Source of the DNA: Spirosoma montaniterrae
Lineage (GTDB): Bacteria > Bacteroidota > Bacteroidia > Cytophagales > Spirosomataceae
Direction of reading: 5' to 3'
Assembly (NCBI RefSeq): GCF_001988955.1
Contig: NZ_CP014263.1
Span: 4,000,001 to 4,064,000, forward strand
Length of the DNA: 64,000 bases
Below are positions 37,712 to 46,637 of this stretch, piece by piece (within the stretch, counting starts at the first letter, position 1; each line of letters begins with the position of its first letter). The notes under the pieces are model-generated. The model had not been told where the DNA came from, made no database searches, and saw only the letters and a program-made list of their open reading frames with translations. The position numbers and the translations under genes were made by a program.

Positions 37712-40197
37712 TACGCTCTCTCTAACTCACGTTGTTCTCTTTCTTCGGGAAGAATAAATTTCATCGGGCGACCCACCTGATTGGGCAGCAGCGCAATATC
37801 GAGAACCTGATTTGCCGTATCGACGTAATGGAAAATCAGGTCTTTGATATATGTCTGGTTAATCTCCTCGATGTCTTTACGGTTTTTCGAGCAAAGGATA
37901 ATCTCCTTTATACCAGCCCGGTTAGCGGCCAGGATTTTCTCTTTGATCCCTCCCACGGGCAGCACTTTACCACGCAAAGTAGTCTCGCCAGTCATAGCAA
38001 TGTACGGCCTCACCTTACGCTGCGTATAAATCGATGCCATCGATGTCAGCATGGTAATCCCTGCCGATGGCCCGTCTTTCGGTACGGCCCCCGCCGGGAT
38101 GTGAATGTGCAAATCGTAATGATTAAAAATACGGTAATCTACACCCAGTTCGTCGGCATGGGCTTTCAGGTACGAGAGGGCCGTAACAGCCGACTCTTTC
38201 ATTACGTCGCCGAGTTGGCCGGAGAGTGTGAGGTTGCCTTTACCCCGGCTCAAGCTCGATTCGATCAATAGAATTTCACCCCCTACCTGCGTCCAGGCCA
38301 AGCCTGTTACCACGCCCGCGATGTCATCGTCGGCGTAGAGTTCTTTATCGAAAATTTCGGCACCGAGCAGTTTTGGAATATCGGCAGCTTTGATCGTATG
38401 ATTGTATTCTTCCTCCATCGCAATACATTTCGCCACCTTACGCACCAGCCTACCAATTTTCTGCTCCAGATTCCGCACGCCCGACTCGCGGGTGTAGCCT
38501 TCCACGATGCGCAGAATGGCTTTATCATCGAATTGCAAATCTTTCGGTTTCAGACCGTGGTCTCTGCGCTGTTTCGGAATCAGGTATTTTTTGGCAATCT
38601 GTACTTTTTCTTCGATGGTATAGCCCGCAATATCGATAATTTCCATCCGGTCGCGCAGGGCGGGATGAATGGTATCGAGCGAGTTGGCCGTGGCAATAAA
38701 CAACACCCGCGAGAGGTCGAACTCTGTATCTAAGTAATTGTCCATAAACGTGTTGTTCTGTTCAGGATCAAGAACTTCGAGCAATGCCGACGACGGATCT
38801 CCCCGAAAATCGCTGCTCACTTTATCGATCTCATCAAGGATGAATACCGGATTGGCCGTGCCGCATTTCCGAATGTTCTGAATAATCTTACCGGGCATGG
38901 CCCCGATATACGTTTTTCGATGCCCACGAATCTCGGCTTCGTCATGAACGCCCCCCAACGCCATTCGGCTGTATTTGCGGCCCAACGCCTTCGCTACCGA
39001 CTTGCCCAGCGACGTTTTACCCACACCGGGAGGGCCATACAAACATAATATTGGGGCTTTCATATCGCTTTTCAACTTCAGAACAGCGAGGTACTCAATA
39101 ATGCGTTCTTTAACTTTTTCCAGCCCGAAATGATCGGCGTCTAAAATTTTCTGTGCCCGCTTGAGGTCGAAATTGTCTTTCGTATACTCGTTCCAGGGCA
39201 GGTCAACCATCAACTCGATGTAATTCATCGTGACGGGATACTCCGGGGCCATGGGGTTGATACGCTGAAGTTTATTCAGTTCTTTATCGAAATGCCCGCG
39301 TACCTCCGTCGACCATTTTTTGGCGTCTGCCCGCATCCTCAGCTCGTCAATCTCGCGGTCGGGGTTGTCCATCCCCAGCTCGTCCTGCAATACCTTCATT
39401 TGCTGACGCAGGTAGTAATCGCGCTGTTGCTGATCGAGATCCGACGATGCCTTGGACTGAATTTCTCGTTTCAGTTCCAGCAACTGTACCTCGCGCAGCA
39501 TGTACTCGAGCAGCAAATTTGCCTGTTGCGACCCATCGAGCGTTTCCAGAAGCCGCTGTTTATCAGCTACATCAACATTTAAGTTCGATGATAGAAAATG
39601 CAATAGAAACGTCGGGCTTTCGATATTGTCGAGCGCGATGCGGGCTTCCTGTGGAATTTCCGGATTGAGTCGAAGAATTTTATAAGCCGCTTCTTTGAGC
39701 GATTGCAACAGTGCTTTGCCTTCTTTGCGGTTTACGTTCGGAAAACTATCGTCTATCTGCCGAACCTGCGCCATCATATACGGCTCTTCCTGCGTAATCT
39801 GCTGCATTTCAAACCGTTTCTTGCCCTGAATAATAATCGTGATGTTGCCGTCGGGCAACGTGATCATTTTTATGATGTAGGCAATTGTCCCAAACCGATA
39901 CAGGTCGTCGGCAGTGGGTTCGTCTTTATTCTGATTGAGTTGAGCTGATACGCCAATAATTCGATTGCCTTTATACGCTTTCTTAACCAGGCGAATTGAT
40001 TTCGACCGACCCACCGTTACTGGAATCACCATACCGGGAAACAGCACTGTATTACGTACCGGCAGTACCGGCAGGTTGGCCGGTAGTTCGTAATCTTCAT
40101 CAAAGCCCTCCGCCGAACCGAGGGGCACAATCTCAAGGTTGTCCGAGTCGAAATCGGCCATTAATAAACGGGTAGCTAATTCGTTTTCTGGAATCAT
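37708..40197 (-). CDS. lon: ATP-dependent protease Lon
   Basis: An 829-residue homohexameric AAA+ serine protease. N-terminal LON domain ([19 protein letters not shown], about 38-250), coiled coil, Walker [14 protein letters not shown], Walker [13 protein letters not shown], and the catalytic Ser in [12 protein letters not shown] with Lys in [12 protein letters not shown]. Degrades misfolded and regulatory proteins, including antitoxins of TA systems such as those nearby. The stop overlaps the AGE start. Confidence 0.97.
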   Translation of the reverse strand: MIPENELATRLLMADFDSDNLEIVPLGSAEGFDEDYELPANLPVLPVRNTVLFPGMVIPVTVGRSKSIRLVKKAYKGNRIIGVSAQLNQNKDEPTADDLYRFGTIAYIIKMITLPDGNITIIIQGKKRFEMQQITQEEPYMMAQVRQIDDSFPNVNRKEGKALLQSLKEAAYKILRLNPEIPQEARIALDNIESPTFLLHFLSSNLNVDVADKQRLLETLDGSQQANLLLEYMLREVQLLELKREIQSKASSDLDQQQRDYYLRQQMKVLQDELGMDNPDREIDELRMRADAKKWSTEVRGHFDKELNKLQRINPMAPEYPVTMNYIELMVDLPWNEYTKDNFDLKRAQKILDADHFGLEKVKERIIEYLAVLKLKSDMKAPILCLYGPPGVGKTSLGKSVAKALGRKYSRMALGGVHDEAEIRGHRKTYIGAMPGKIIQNIRKCGTANPVFILDEIDKVSSDFRGDPSSALLEVLDPEQNNTFMDNYLDTEFDLSRVLFIATANSLDTIHPALRDRMEIIDIAGYTIEEKVQIAKKYLIPKQRRDHGLKPKDLQFDDKAILRIVEGYTRESGVRNLEQKIGRLVRKVAKCIAMEEEYNHTIKAADIPKLLGAEIFDKELYADDDIAGVVTGLAWTQVGGEILLIESSLSRGKGNLTLSGQLGDVMKESAVTALSYLKAHADELGVDYRIFNHYDLHIHIPAGAVPKDGPSAGITMLTSMASIYTQRKVRPYIAMTGETTLRGKVLPVGGIKEKILAANRAGIKEIILCSKNRKDIEEINQTYIKDLIFHYVDTANQVLDIALLPNQVGRPMKFILPEEREQRELERAY

Positions 40198-40383
40198 ACT
40201 AAAACTGCCAAACTGACAGCTATCAATACCTATTGGTGATTATAAAGATGGAAAAGGATAGAAGATGAAGTAGGTGCAAGTCGTATGCCAACTACCAATT
40301 CTATGACGATTCGGCGGGCTGGATGTTTCTACCGCAAAATAACTACTATGTACGCATTCGAGTTTGGCACTGCAAATTATTTA

Positions 40384-40947
40384 TTAGATGGAGATGTCCT
40401 GAACAGGCTGGCTTTTGCGAAAAACAACGGTTTTCTTCTGATCCTGGTAGTTTATATTTACCATGTTCACCTGGTCATCAAACAGTTCCATCAGCACCGC
40501 CTGCTTAAGCATACCCCCCCTAAACGGCTCTGTATAAGGCATTTCCAAGTAAATCCAGTTGGCATCGGCTTCAATTTCATGACCAATGTATTGAAATGGC
40601 TTCGGTTGTTTTTGTGGGCTGACGTAAGCGAAACAAGACCGCACGTACTTTTCAATCAGCGGGTCATTTTTATCATTCGGTAGTAAATTTACCTTCGTAC
40701 CTGCTGCCTGCGTGAGGGCTTTTTCCAAATCGTCGGTAAATACCCGAATGCTGATCTCAAAGGTGCGTTCTTTTTGGTTGTAAACCATTTGTGTCACACT
40801 GACATGAAAATCATGCGCCGGGCGAGCAGAAGAAAAAAGTGAAAAAACGCAGAGTGAAAAGAGATTCACGCAGAGAACACGGAGAAAATTCTGCGCTCTC
40901 TGCGACTCCTCCGCTTCTCTGCGTTTAAAAAACAGCTTTGAAAACAT
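40384..40947 (-). CDS. DUF6702-type exported protein, signal peptide encoded by a repeat
   Basis: A 187-residue protein: hydrophobic signal region (about 21-38; NFLRVLCVNLFSLCVFSLFS) then the mature domain HDFHVSVTQMVYNQKERTFEI, as found in the DUF6702 family (secreted, unknown function). Bases 40846-40925, encoding about residues 8-34, are palindromic repeat text of the AACGCAGAG/CTCTGCGTT type that elsewhere is non-coding. The ATG at 40947 overlaps the rseP end by 23 bp, implying coupling. Confidence 0.72.
   Translation of the reverse strand: MFSKLFFKRREAEESQRAQNFLRVLCVNLFSLCVFSLFSSARPAHDFHVSVTQMVYNQKERTFEISIRVFTDDLEKALTQAAGTKVNLLPNDKNDPLIEKYVRSCFAYVSPQKQPKPFQYIGHEIEADANWIYLEMPYTEPFRGGMLKQAVLMELFDDQVNMVNINYQDQKKTVVFRKSQPVQDISI
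40842..40926. repeat. CGCAGAG-type palindromic repeat inside the DUF6702 gene
   Basis: Outer arms AACGCAGAG (40846-40854) and CTCTGCGTT (40917-40925) with inner CACGCAGAG, CACGGAG and CTCTCTGCG blocks, matching the CACGGAG/CGCAGAG text upstream of ilvA (22.1 kb). It overlaps the rseP 3' end and the DUF6702 signal-peptide codons. Confidence 0.8.
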
Positions 40948-42241
40948 CGTTGAAAATTGCAAATGCCATCAGGCCCAGCAGAATAACCATACCCACCCGC
41001 TGTGCGCCCTCAAGAAAACGGTCAGACGGTTTACGCCCCGAAATAATTTCGTAGCTTAGAATAGTGGCATGACCACCGTCGAGAGCTGGAATGGGCAACG
41101 CGTTCATAAACGCCAGAGCCATTGACAACAAGCCCGTTACGGTCCAGAAACGATCCCAAACCCACACACCGCCGAACAGATTCTGAGCAATGCCAATTGG
41201 GCCGCTCAATGCTTTTGACGCCGACACTTCGCCCCGGAAAATCTTGCCAAATCCCTTAATATTGTCAAACACGACCTGAAACGCCCGGCGCGTACCAACC
41301 GATATAGCTTCGCCAAATGTGTATTGCTGCGTGGTCATAGGCAGCAGAAACTCAGGAAAAAAGCCGACCGTACCCTCAGCGGTTGTTGTCAGGCTGAGCG
41401 AAGCAGGCTGTCCTTTACGGCTGATACCAAGCGTTATAGGCTTACTTTTCAGGGGCTTAACGGCATCGGTAAACTCATGATAGAACTGTATTGGTTTGCC
41501 ATTAATGTTCGTAATGAGGTCGCCCGGTTTCAATCCCGCTTTGGTCGCCGGTTGGCCCGGTACTAATTCGCGTACTTTAAACGGCATAATTGGCTCTATA
41601 AACAGCCCGGCACTCTTTTTATCGGCAAGTTTATCAACGAAATTGTTGGGAATATCAATGTCAAGTTGCTGGCCGTTGCGTTCAACGGTGTAGTAGCTGT
41701 TATTACCCAAAAACACGTCGGAACTGCGGATGTCGCTAAAATCGACTAATTCTTTGCCGTTCACTTTCAGGATTTTATCTCCCGTTCGGAGGCCAATTTC
41801 TTTCGCCAGATCATAAGCGACGATACCGTATTTGGCATCTTTGGCTGCTAAGTAGGTGTTGCCGTTTTTATAGGCCAGCACCACAAAGATCAGGATGCCG
41901 ACAATGACATTAACGATGATGCCGCCGAGCATGACGATAAGCCGTTGCCAGGCTGGTTTCGAGCGAAACTCCCACGGCTGCGGTTCAGACTGCGTATGTT
42001 TGGTGTCGAGCGATTCATCAATCATGCCCGAAATTTTGACGAATCCACCCAGCGGAATGATGCCAAGACCATATTCGGTTTCGCCCCGTTTGATACTCCA
42101 TACTTTTGGCGGAAAGCCAATAAAATACTGCTCAACCCGCATACCAAAAGCTTTGGCCGCCAGCAGGTGTCCGAGTTCATGAAGGCCAACCAGAATCGAC
42201 AACCCCAGAATGAGCTGCCCGGCCATAATTAAAATTTCCAT
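40925..42241 (-). CDS. rseP: RseP-type site-2 protease (zinc intramembrane protease)
   Basis: A 438-residue polytopic enzyme: first membrane segment with zinc motif HELGH (His21, Glu22, His25), PDZ domains (for example VPGQPATKAGLKPGDLITNI), and the second motif NALPIPALDGGH with the third zinc ligand. It cleaves anti-sigma factors and other single-pass proteins within the membrane. In Bacteroidota this gene usually follows dxr; here a HicBA pair sits between them. Confidence 0.93.
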   Translation of the reverse strand: MEILIMAGQLILGLSILVGLHELGHLLAAKAFGMRVEQYFIGFPPKVWSIKRGETEYGLGIIPLGGFVKISGMIDESLDTKHTQSEPQPWEFRSKPAWQRLIVMLGGIIVNVIVGILIFVVLAYKNGNTYLAAKDAKYGIVAYDLAKEIGLRTGDKILKVNGKELVDFSDIRSSDVFLGNNSYYTVERNGQQLDIDIPNNFVDKLADKKSAGLFIEPIMPFKVRELVPGQPATKAGLKPGDLITNINGKPIQFYHEFTDAVKPLKSKPITLGISRKGQPASLSLTTTAEGTVGFFPEFLLPMTTQQYTFGEAISVGTRRAFQVVFDNIKGFGKIFRGEVSASKALSGPIGIAQNLFGGVWVWDRFWTVTGLLSMALAFMNALPIPALDGGHATILSYEIISGRKPSDRFLEGAQRVGMVILLGLMAFAIFNDVFKAVF

Positions 42242-42259
42242 TTGCTACTGTTTGTAAAG

Positions 42260-42508
42260 TCATTTACGGCTCATCAGCCGATCAGTTAATTCCTGCTTAT
42301 GAATGCCTAAGTACTCAGCAATATCGTTTAAGATGCTGTTGAGCGTACCCACTTTCAACGGTTTATGATTCGGTATGCTAAAGGAATGTTCACCTTTTGC
42401 GTATGTTCGAACGATGATGTGACTTCCAGTCTGATGGTGTACCTGATAGCCAAATCGCTCCAATCGCCTAACTAAATCACTGCCGTTCCAATCTCTCGGT
42501 AACTTCAT
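42260..42508 (-). CDS. hicA: HicA-family mRNA interferase toxin
   Basis: An 82-residue toxin with dsRBD-like fold and the HicA motif: RRLERFGYQVHHQTGSHIIV, in which His30 is the expected catalytic His, then FSIPNHKPLKVGTLNSIL. The ATG shares one base with the hicB stop (TAATG), and rseP begins 18 bp later. Toxin after antitoxin is the less common order for hicAB. Confidence 0.9.
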   Translation of the reverse strand: MKLPRDWNGSDLVRRLERFGYQVHHQTGSHIIVRTYAKGEHSFSIPNHKPLKVGTLNSILNDIAEYLGIHKQELTDRLMSRK

Positions 42509-42723
42509 TAGGCAAGGGCGAGAACTTCATTTAGCTGAAGACGGATGGTCTGGGGCATTTCATTTGGTTTATCAAAAAAATAACCGATAACCGCATCTTT
42601 TATCATCGTCTTCAATTCGTCAAGCGTATCACCCTGCGTGACAATCGACCCGTGCGCCAGCTTTGTTCGAGCCACATAGCCTCCTTCTTCATCTGATTCA
42701 ACTAAAAAAGTTAACTCGCTCAT
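42508..42723 (-). CDS. hicB: HicB-family antitoxin
   Basis: A 71-residue protein with the partial RNase-H-like HicB fold (LTFLVESDEEGGYVARTKL, TQGDTLDELKTMIKDAV, PNEMPQTIRLQLNEV). It is shorter than HicB proteins that carry a C-terminal DNA-binding domain, so autoregulation may be weak or rely on another factor. The ATG at 42723 is used; the longer frame extends into dxr. Confidence 0.88.
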   Translation of the reverse strand: MSELTFLVESDEEGGYVARTKLAHGSIVTQGDTLDELKTMIKDAVIGYFFDKPNEMPQTIRLQLNEVLALA

Positions 42724-42748
42724 AATTGAGTCGTTTTGTGTGAAACAG

Positions 42749-43921
42749 TTAAACCAGCGTTTTGATTCGCTCCGATGCCAACCGGCGCGTTTCGGTGTCG
42801 CTTTGTACGTAGTCGTCGTAAGCGGGCGCAGCCACAAAGGTAGCCGTTGCCAGACATGATTCGATAACGTCCGAAATTTCTAAGAAACCAATTTGGTCGT
42901 GCAGAAACGCATCTACCGCAATTTCGTTGGCCGCGTTGATGATACAGGGCGCGTTGCCACCGCGTTTGAGGGCGTCAAAGGCTAACGACAAATTTTGGAA
43001 CGTTTCGGTATCGGGCCGCTCGAAGGTCAGCGACGGGTAATCCATAAAATTAAAACGCGGAAAATCCGATTTTAGTCGGTTTGGGTAGCCCAGCGCAAAC
43101 TGAATCGGCAGACGCATATCGGGCAGACCCATCTGCGCTTTCAGGCTTCCGTCTTCAAACTGCACCAATGAATGGATAATACTCTGCGGATGCACTACCA
43201 CGTCGATTTGGTCGGGGCGCAGGCCGAACAGCCATTTGGCTTCAATGACCTCTAACCCCTTGTTCATCAGCGTGGCCGAGTCGATAGTAATTTTCGCGCC
43301 CATTGTCCAGTTGGGGTGTTTGAGTGCCTGCGCTTTGGTGACGTCGGCCAGAAATGCCCGGTCTTTACCGCGAAATGGCCCGCCCGAAGCGGTCAGGATA
43401 ATTTTCTCGATGGGGTTGTGAAACTCCCCTACCAAACACTGAAAAATAGCCGAATGCTCTGAATCGACGGGGTAGATATTGACGCCCTTCTGCGCGGCTA
43501 ATTGCGTAATGAGTTCGCCCGCTACCACCAGCGTTTCTTTGTTCGCCAGTGCAATGGACTTGCCTGCTTCAATGGCTTTGATGGTCGGCAGCAGCCCGGC
43601 GTAGCCAACCATTGCGGTCAGCACCATGTCGAGACTATCCATCTGCACCACCTGAGCAATGGACGCAGCCCCGGCATAGACCTTGATGCCAAGCGGGTCG
43701 AGCGCGTCGAACACCTGCTCGTAGCGGTCTTCGTTGCAGATAACCACCACGTTCGGGTTGAGCGCAACGGCCTGTTCAATCAGCAAATCGGCGTTGTTGT
43801 TGGTGGTCAGCACCTCCACCTGAAACTGGTCGGGATGCGCCAGCACAACGGCAACGGCCTGCGTGCCGATGGAGCCGGTGCTACCCAGAATGGCGATATG
43901 TCGTTTTTTCGGTTCAGTCAT
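42749..43921 (-). CDS. dxr: 1-deoxy-D-xylulose 5-phosphate reductoisomerase
   Basis: NADPH-dependent enzyme of the MEP isoprenoid pathway, 390 residues. NADPH motif GSTGSIGTQAVAVV at the N-terminus, metal/substrate residues in PVDSEHSAIFQCL, and substrate loops ASGGPFRG and TIDSATLMNKGLEVIEAKWLF. Its first codons overlap the end of hepT copy 2 by 8 bp, so translation is probably coupled to the toxin gene. HicB follows 25 bp later. Confidence 0.96.
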   Translation of the reverse strand: MTEPKKRHIAILGSTGSIGTQAVAVVLAHPDQFQVEVLTTNNNADLLIEQAVALNPNVVVICNEDRYEQVFDALDPLGIKVYAGAASIAQVVQMDSLDMVLTAMVGYAGLLPTIKAIEAGKSIALANKETLVVAGELITQLAAQKGVNIYPVDSEHSAIFQCLVGEFHNPIEKIILTASGGPFRGKDRAFLADVTKAQALKHPNWTMGAKITIDSATLMNKGLEVIEAKWLFGLRPDQIDVVVHPQSIIHSLVQFEDGSLKAQMGLPDMRLPIQFALGYPNRLKSDFPRFNFMDYPSLTFERPDTETFQNLSLAFDALKRGGNAPCIINAANEIAVDAFLHDQIGFLEISDVIESCLATATFVAAPAYDDYVQSDTETRRLASERIKTLV

Positions 43922-44348
43922 GTAGCTTTTGGCGAAGGTACTGAATATGAAGGTAGTAGGGCGAATCGAGGGCTTCTGCCAACGCTTCTTTGTCGTAAGA
44001 AACGTCGTCTATCATCTTCAATAAAACGTCCTTTAATTTACTAATTTGTGTACGGCTCACGTCAAATACTAAGTTTTTATCAACACCCCGATAGTCATGT
44101 GCGAGATAATTTCGCATACCTGCTATTTGTTGCCAGAGAATTTGAGGATATTGTTTTTTTAGGTCACTGTCTAATTTTTTCGACTCCTCCCCAATTACGA
44201 GTAGTAAACCCCAGGTTGCGTTAAAATTGAGCTGATCTTGTGCCCACATAAATTGGGTAGCATCAGTGAAGCCATCACCATATATGAATACTTTCTCAAT
44301 GCACTCAAGAATTGTACAGATGTATGTAATATTTCGCTTATCAAACAT
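43914..44348 (-). CDS. hepT: HepT-family toxin (RNase), copy 2
   Basis: A 144-residue HEPN protein with RX4HXY as RNYLAHDY (GMRNYLAHDYRG). It overlaps the mntA stop by 8 bp and the dxr start by 8 bp. It is distinct in sequence from copy 1 at 32.4 kb, so the two pairs look independently acquired. Residues of the active motif are intact. Confidence 0.9.
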   Translation of the reverse strand: MFDKRNITYICTILECIEKVFIYGDGFTDATQFMWAQDQLNFNATWGLLLVIGEESKKLDSDLKKQYPQILWQQIAGMRNYLAHDYRGVDKNLVFDVSRTQISKLKDVLLKMIDDVSYDKEALAEALDSPYYLHIQYLRQKLHD

Positions 44349-44652
44349 AAATGACGTCTTTGCGCATATAATAACTCACAAATGGATTCATAATCTCCTG
44401 ATTTACCAAATCTATCTTCCGATGCAGTCGCCGACGGAGGATTCGGTAAAGCCGGTCTTTTTCCTGCCATACCAAATGTCGGCCAACGGCCAGTTCATAA
44501 ACCAGATCAATATCACTTTTCTCCGTCTGCTCGTTCCGGGCGAAGCTGCCGTACAAGCCAATCCGCTCGATGCCGAATTCCGTGCGAAGCCGGTCGCGGA
44601 TGGCGCGGAGCGTTTCCAGAATAAATTCGCGGTCAATGGTGGTGGCTTTCAT
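44341..44652 (-). CDS. mntA: MntA-family nucleotidyltransferase antitoxin, copy 2
   Basis: A 103-residue minimal nucleotidyltransferase with GSX10DXD (GSFARNEQTEKSDID). It precedes its HepT partner, with 8 bp overlap, and follows the PtuB-like gene by 6 bp. Expected to AMPylate HepT and so neutralise it. Confidence 0.9.
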   Translation of the reverse strand: MKATTIDREFILETLRAIRDRLRTEFGIERIGLYGSFARNEQTEKSDIDLVYELAVGRHLVWQEKDRLYRILRRRLHRKIDLVNQEIMNPFVSYYMRKDVIYV

Positions 44653-44658
44653 TAATTA

Positions 44659-45243
44659 TCAGGGCTTTTTCAACAGGTCAAAGTTAACCGTAACGCCTAA
44701 TTCTTCCTCAATGGCGCGGATGAAGTAAACTAACGTCGGACGCGACCGTATTAAACTGTCGATAAATTGTTGAGCAGACTTTGACGATAGACCTATGTTT
44801 TCTTTGAGGTTTTCGATATAGCAAAACCGTTCATAGGCCAACTCTGGATCGTCTAATTTGAGTAGTTGGATTAGGTGAATCGCATCTTCGTCCTCATTCG
44901 AAGCCGCCTGATAGGTTCCATCCCTGTAAATTACTCGTCGCTCAAAGTCAGTTGCTGTTGGGTGTAAAATTGGCTGGAATTTATGCCATTTGCTGGCTTT
45001 TTCGCTATTCCATTGCGCTTTCACTAAAAACCAGTTTTCATGATTATCGCGAGCCTTATCTTTCAACGTCGGGTTGAAGTGTTCGATGTCCTTCTTGTCC
45101 GAACGTCCTAAATACGTTTCGGTGTAAGCACAAATACTATGTTGCTCCTGGCAAAGTGCATCCCGTAAACTTGTATTATCGCCGGTAACTTTATAGCTCA
45201 TTGTCGCACTGAGAGCGGTTGCATCTTTTTCAATACGGCGCAT
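44659..45243 (-). CDS. PtuB-like HNH nuclease (Septu type), zinc cysteines partly lost
   Basis: A 194-residue protein with the TIGR02646/PtuB layout: CAYTETYLG (Cys38), then KDIEHFNPT (catalytic His55), NHENWFLV and WNSEKASKW. In most relatives the first motif is CxxCE and a CN pair follows; here CAYT and WN replace those, so zinc binding may be impaired while the catalytic His and Asn stay. The ATG at 45243 overlaps the ATPase stop by 14 bp. Its role would be the nuclease arm of a Septu-like anti-phage system. Confidence 0.75.
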   Translation of the reverse strand: MRRIEKDATALSATMSYKVTGDNTSLRDALCQEQHSICAYTETYLGRSDKKDIEHFNPTLKDKARDNHENWFLVKAQWNSEKASKWHKFQPILHPTATDFERRVIYRDGTYQAASNEDEDAIHLIQLLKLDDPELAYERFCYIENLKENIGLSSKSAQQFIDSLIRSRPTLVYFIRAIEEELGVTVNFDLLKKP

Positions 45244-46627
45244 GTTGACCAGCAAAATTGTAGCGATTTCCTAATTCCAAACGCTCAATAATGAGCTGAT
45301 TTTTCCTTTCTTCGTCTGTCTCACTACGAATCTGAGCAGCCAGATCAAGGTATTTTTTATAAGCTGCCAGTCCTTCATCACCCATGAGCGGATTCATCCA
45401 AAAGTCCTGACGCAACACATCATTCGGGTCGTCGCCAATCGGGGCCACGCCGTTCCGGTACTTCACTTCGCCGTTCTCATCAAAGTACAAGATAAACCGT
45501 TCGCAAGGCTCAAACGCAGCCGCGATAATGGGCGAGTGCGTAGCAAAGAAAAACTGCGCTTCGGGGGCCAAGCCGGTGTAATATTTCACCAACTCGCGCT
45601 GAATGTCAGGAAACAACGACCGCTCAGGTTCATCGAACAGGATGACTGTATCCTTCGTGTCGAATTTGTAAATAGGGATGGCCGTTGCCAAAATTTGCCG
45701 GGTGCCAGTGCTGAGCGTGTTATTGGGGATTTCGGTGCCTTGTTTGGAGCGAAGTTTAATGGGTACACTCCCCGTGTTAATGTCTAGTTCAATAAATAGT
45801 TTGTCTAATAATGTATTTAAACATTTATCCGCCAATTCTATACGCGGATCGGTTGCCATCCATTTATGCAGTTCATCTGCAACTTTGTTTTTGGGAGTAT
45901 TCTGAATGATGCTTGTAATATGCTGTACAGTTGTTTCGTCATACTCTATAATATCTTTAAGCAGATACTGCCATATAGATAATGACCGCATATCACCGAA
46001 GGAAACCGTTTTCCGATTTCCTGCTTCATTCGCTCGCTCCTTGTATAGAGCTTTTTCTGATTCTATCTGTGCGTCTGTTTTTACAAAGTCTGAAAAACTT
46101 TGCGGTTGATTTTTCTGGTCGAATAAAAAAGCGTCGGCTTCCCGTGAAACAGAGTCTTTTATGAATAGAGCCAACTTCTCAGTTGATTCTAAAACCGTTT
46201 CAATTGCATTGGCAATTTCAAAGGAGATACCCTTTTTCAGAAAGAAGGTTTTGTATTCTGTGTCGCCGTTTTTAATAGAAATATTCTTATGTCTGGTAAC
46301 ACCTTTTCTTTTGTTGAGTTGTAAAGGTTGTTCGTTTATAATGACCCCGATAGTGTACAGGTCCTGGTCGTTGACAATAACGTATTCATCCTGCAATCCG
46401 TCCTCAAAGGTTTTGTAAAATGATTGGCTAACTAATAAGTTTGATAATCTATTGACTAAATCCCAAATCACATTCAGCAACGTAGTCTTCCCCGTGCCAC
46501 TCTGCCCAATAAAGCATACTTTTTCCAAAGGCTGACCAGCTTTGTCGTGACCTTCGGGATACGTAAAATCAAACTTTAGATTCTTGAACTGACGATATTC
46601 GCCGATGTCGATGCCGGTGATTTTCAT
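45230..46627 (-). CDS. PtuA-like ABC/SMC-type ATPase (Septu type)
   Basis: A 465-residue ATPase of the overcoming-lysogenization-defect/PtuA group: Walker A GQSGTGKTTLL (41-51), ABC signature LSTGTRQILATA, Walker B VILFDEPERSLFPDIQ, and H-loop FFATHSPIIAAAFE. The insert between the Walker A and signature is helical. With the following HNH gene it forms a Septu-like defence pair. It begins 10 bp after the GH3 stop, in the same direction. Confidence 0.85.
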   Translation of the reverse strand: MKITGIDIGEYRQFKNLKFDFTYPEGHDKAGQPLEKVCFIGQSGTGKTTLLNVIWDLVNRLSNLLVSQSFYKTFEDGLQDEYVIVNDQDLYTIGVIINEQPLQLNKRKGVTRHKNISIKNGDTEYKTFFLKKGISFEIANAIETVLESTEKLALFIKDSVSREADAFLFDQKNQPQSFSDFVKTDAQIESEKALYKERANEAGNRKTVSFGDMRSLSIWQYLLKDIIEYDETTVQHITSIIQNTPKNKVADELHKWMATDPRIELADKCLNTLLDKLFIELDINTGSVPIKLRSKQGTEIPNNTLSTGTRQILATAIPIYKFDTKDTVILFDEPERSLFPDIQRELVKYYTGLAPEAQFFFATHSPIIAAAFEPCERFILYFDENGEVKYRNGVAPIGDDPNDVLRQDFWMNPLMGDEGLAAYKKYLDLAAQIRSETDEERKNQLIIERLELGNRYNFAGQHAPY

Positions 46628-46637
46628 TTTTCACTTA

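Noticed and set aside
40285..40683. 132-codon + frame over the lon/DUF6702 gap
   Set aside because: Its second half is antisense to the DUF6702 gene and the first half shows no conserved motif; no coding support.
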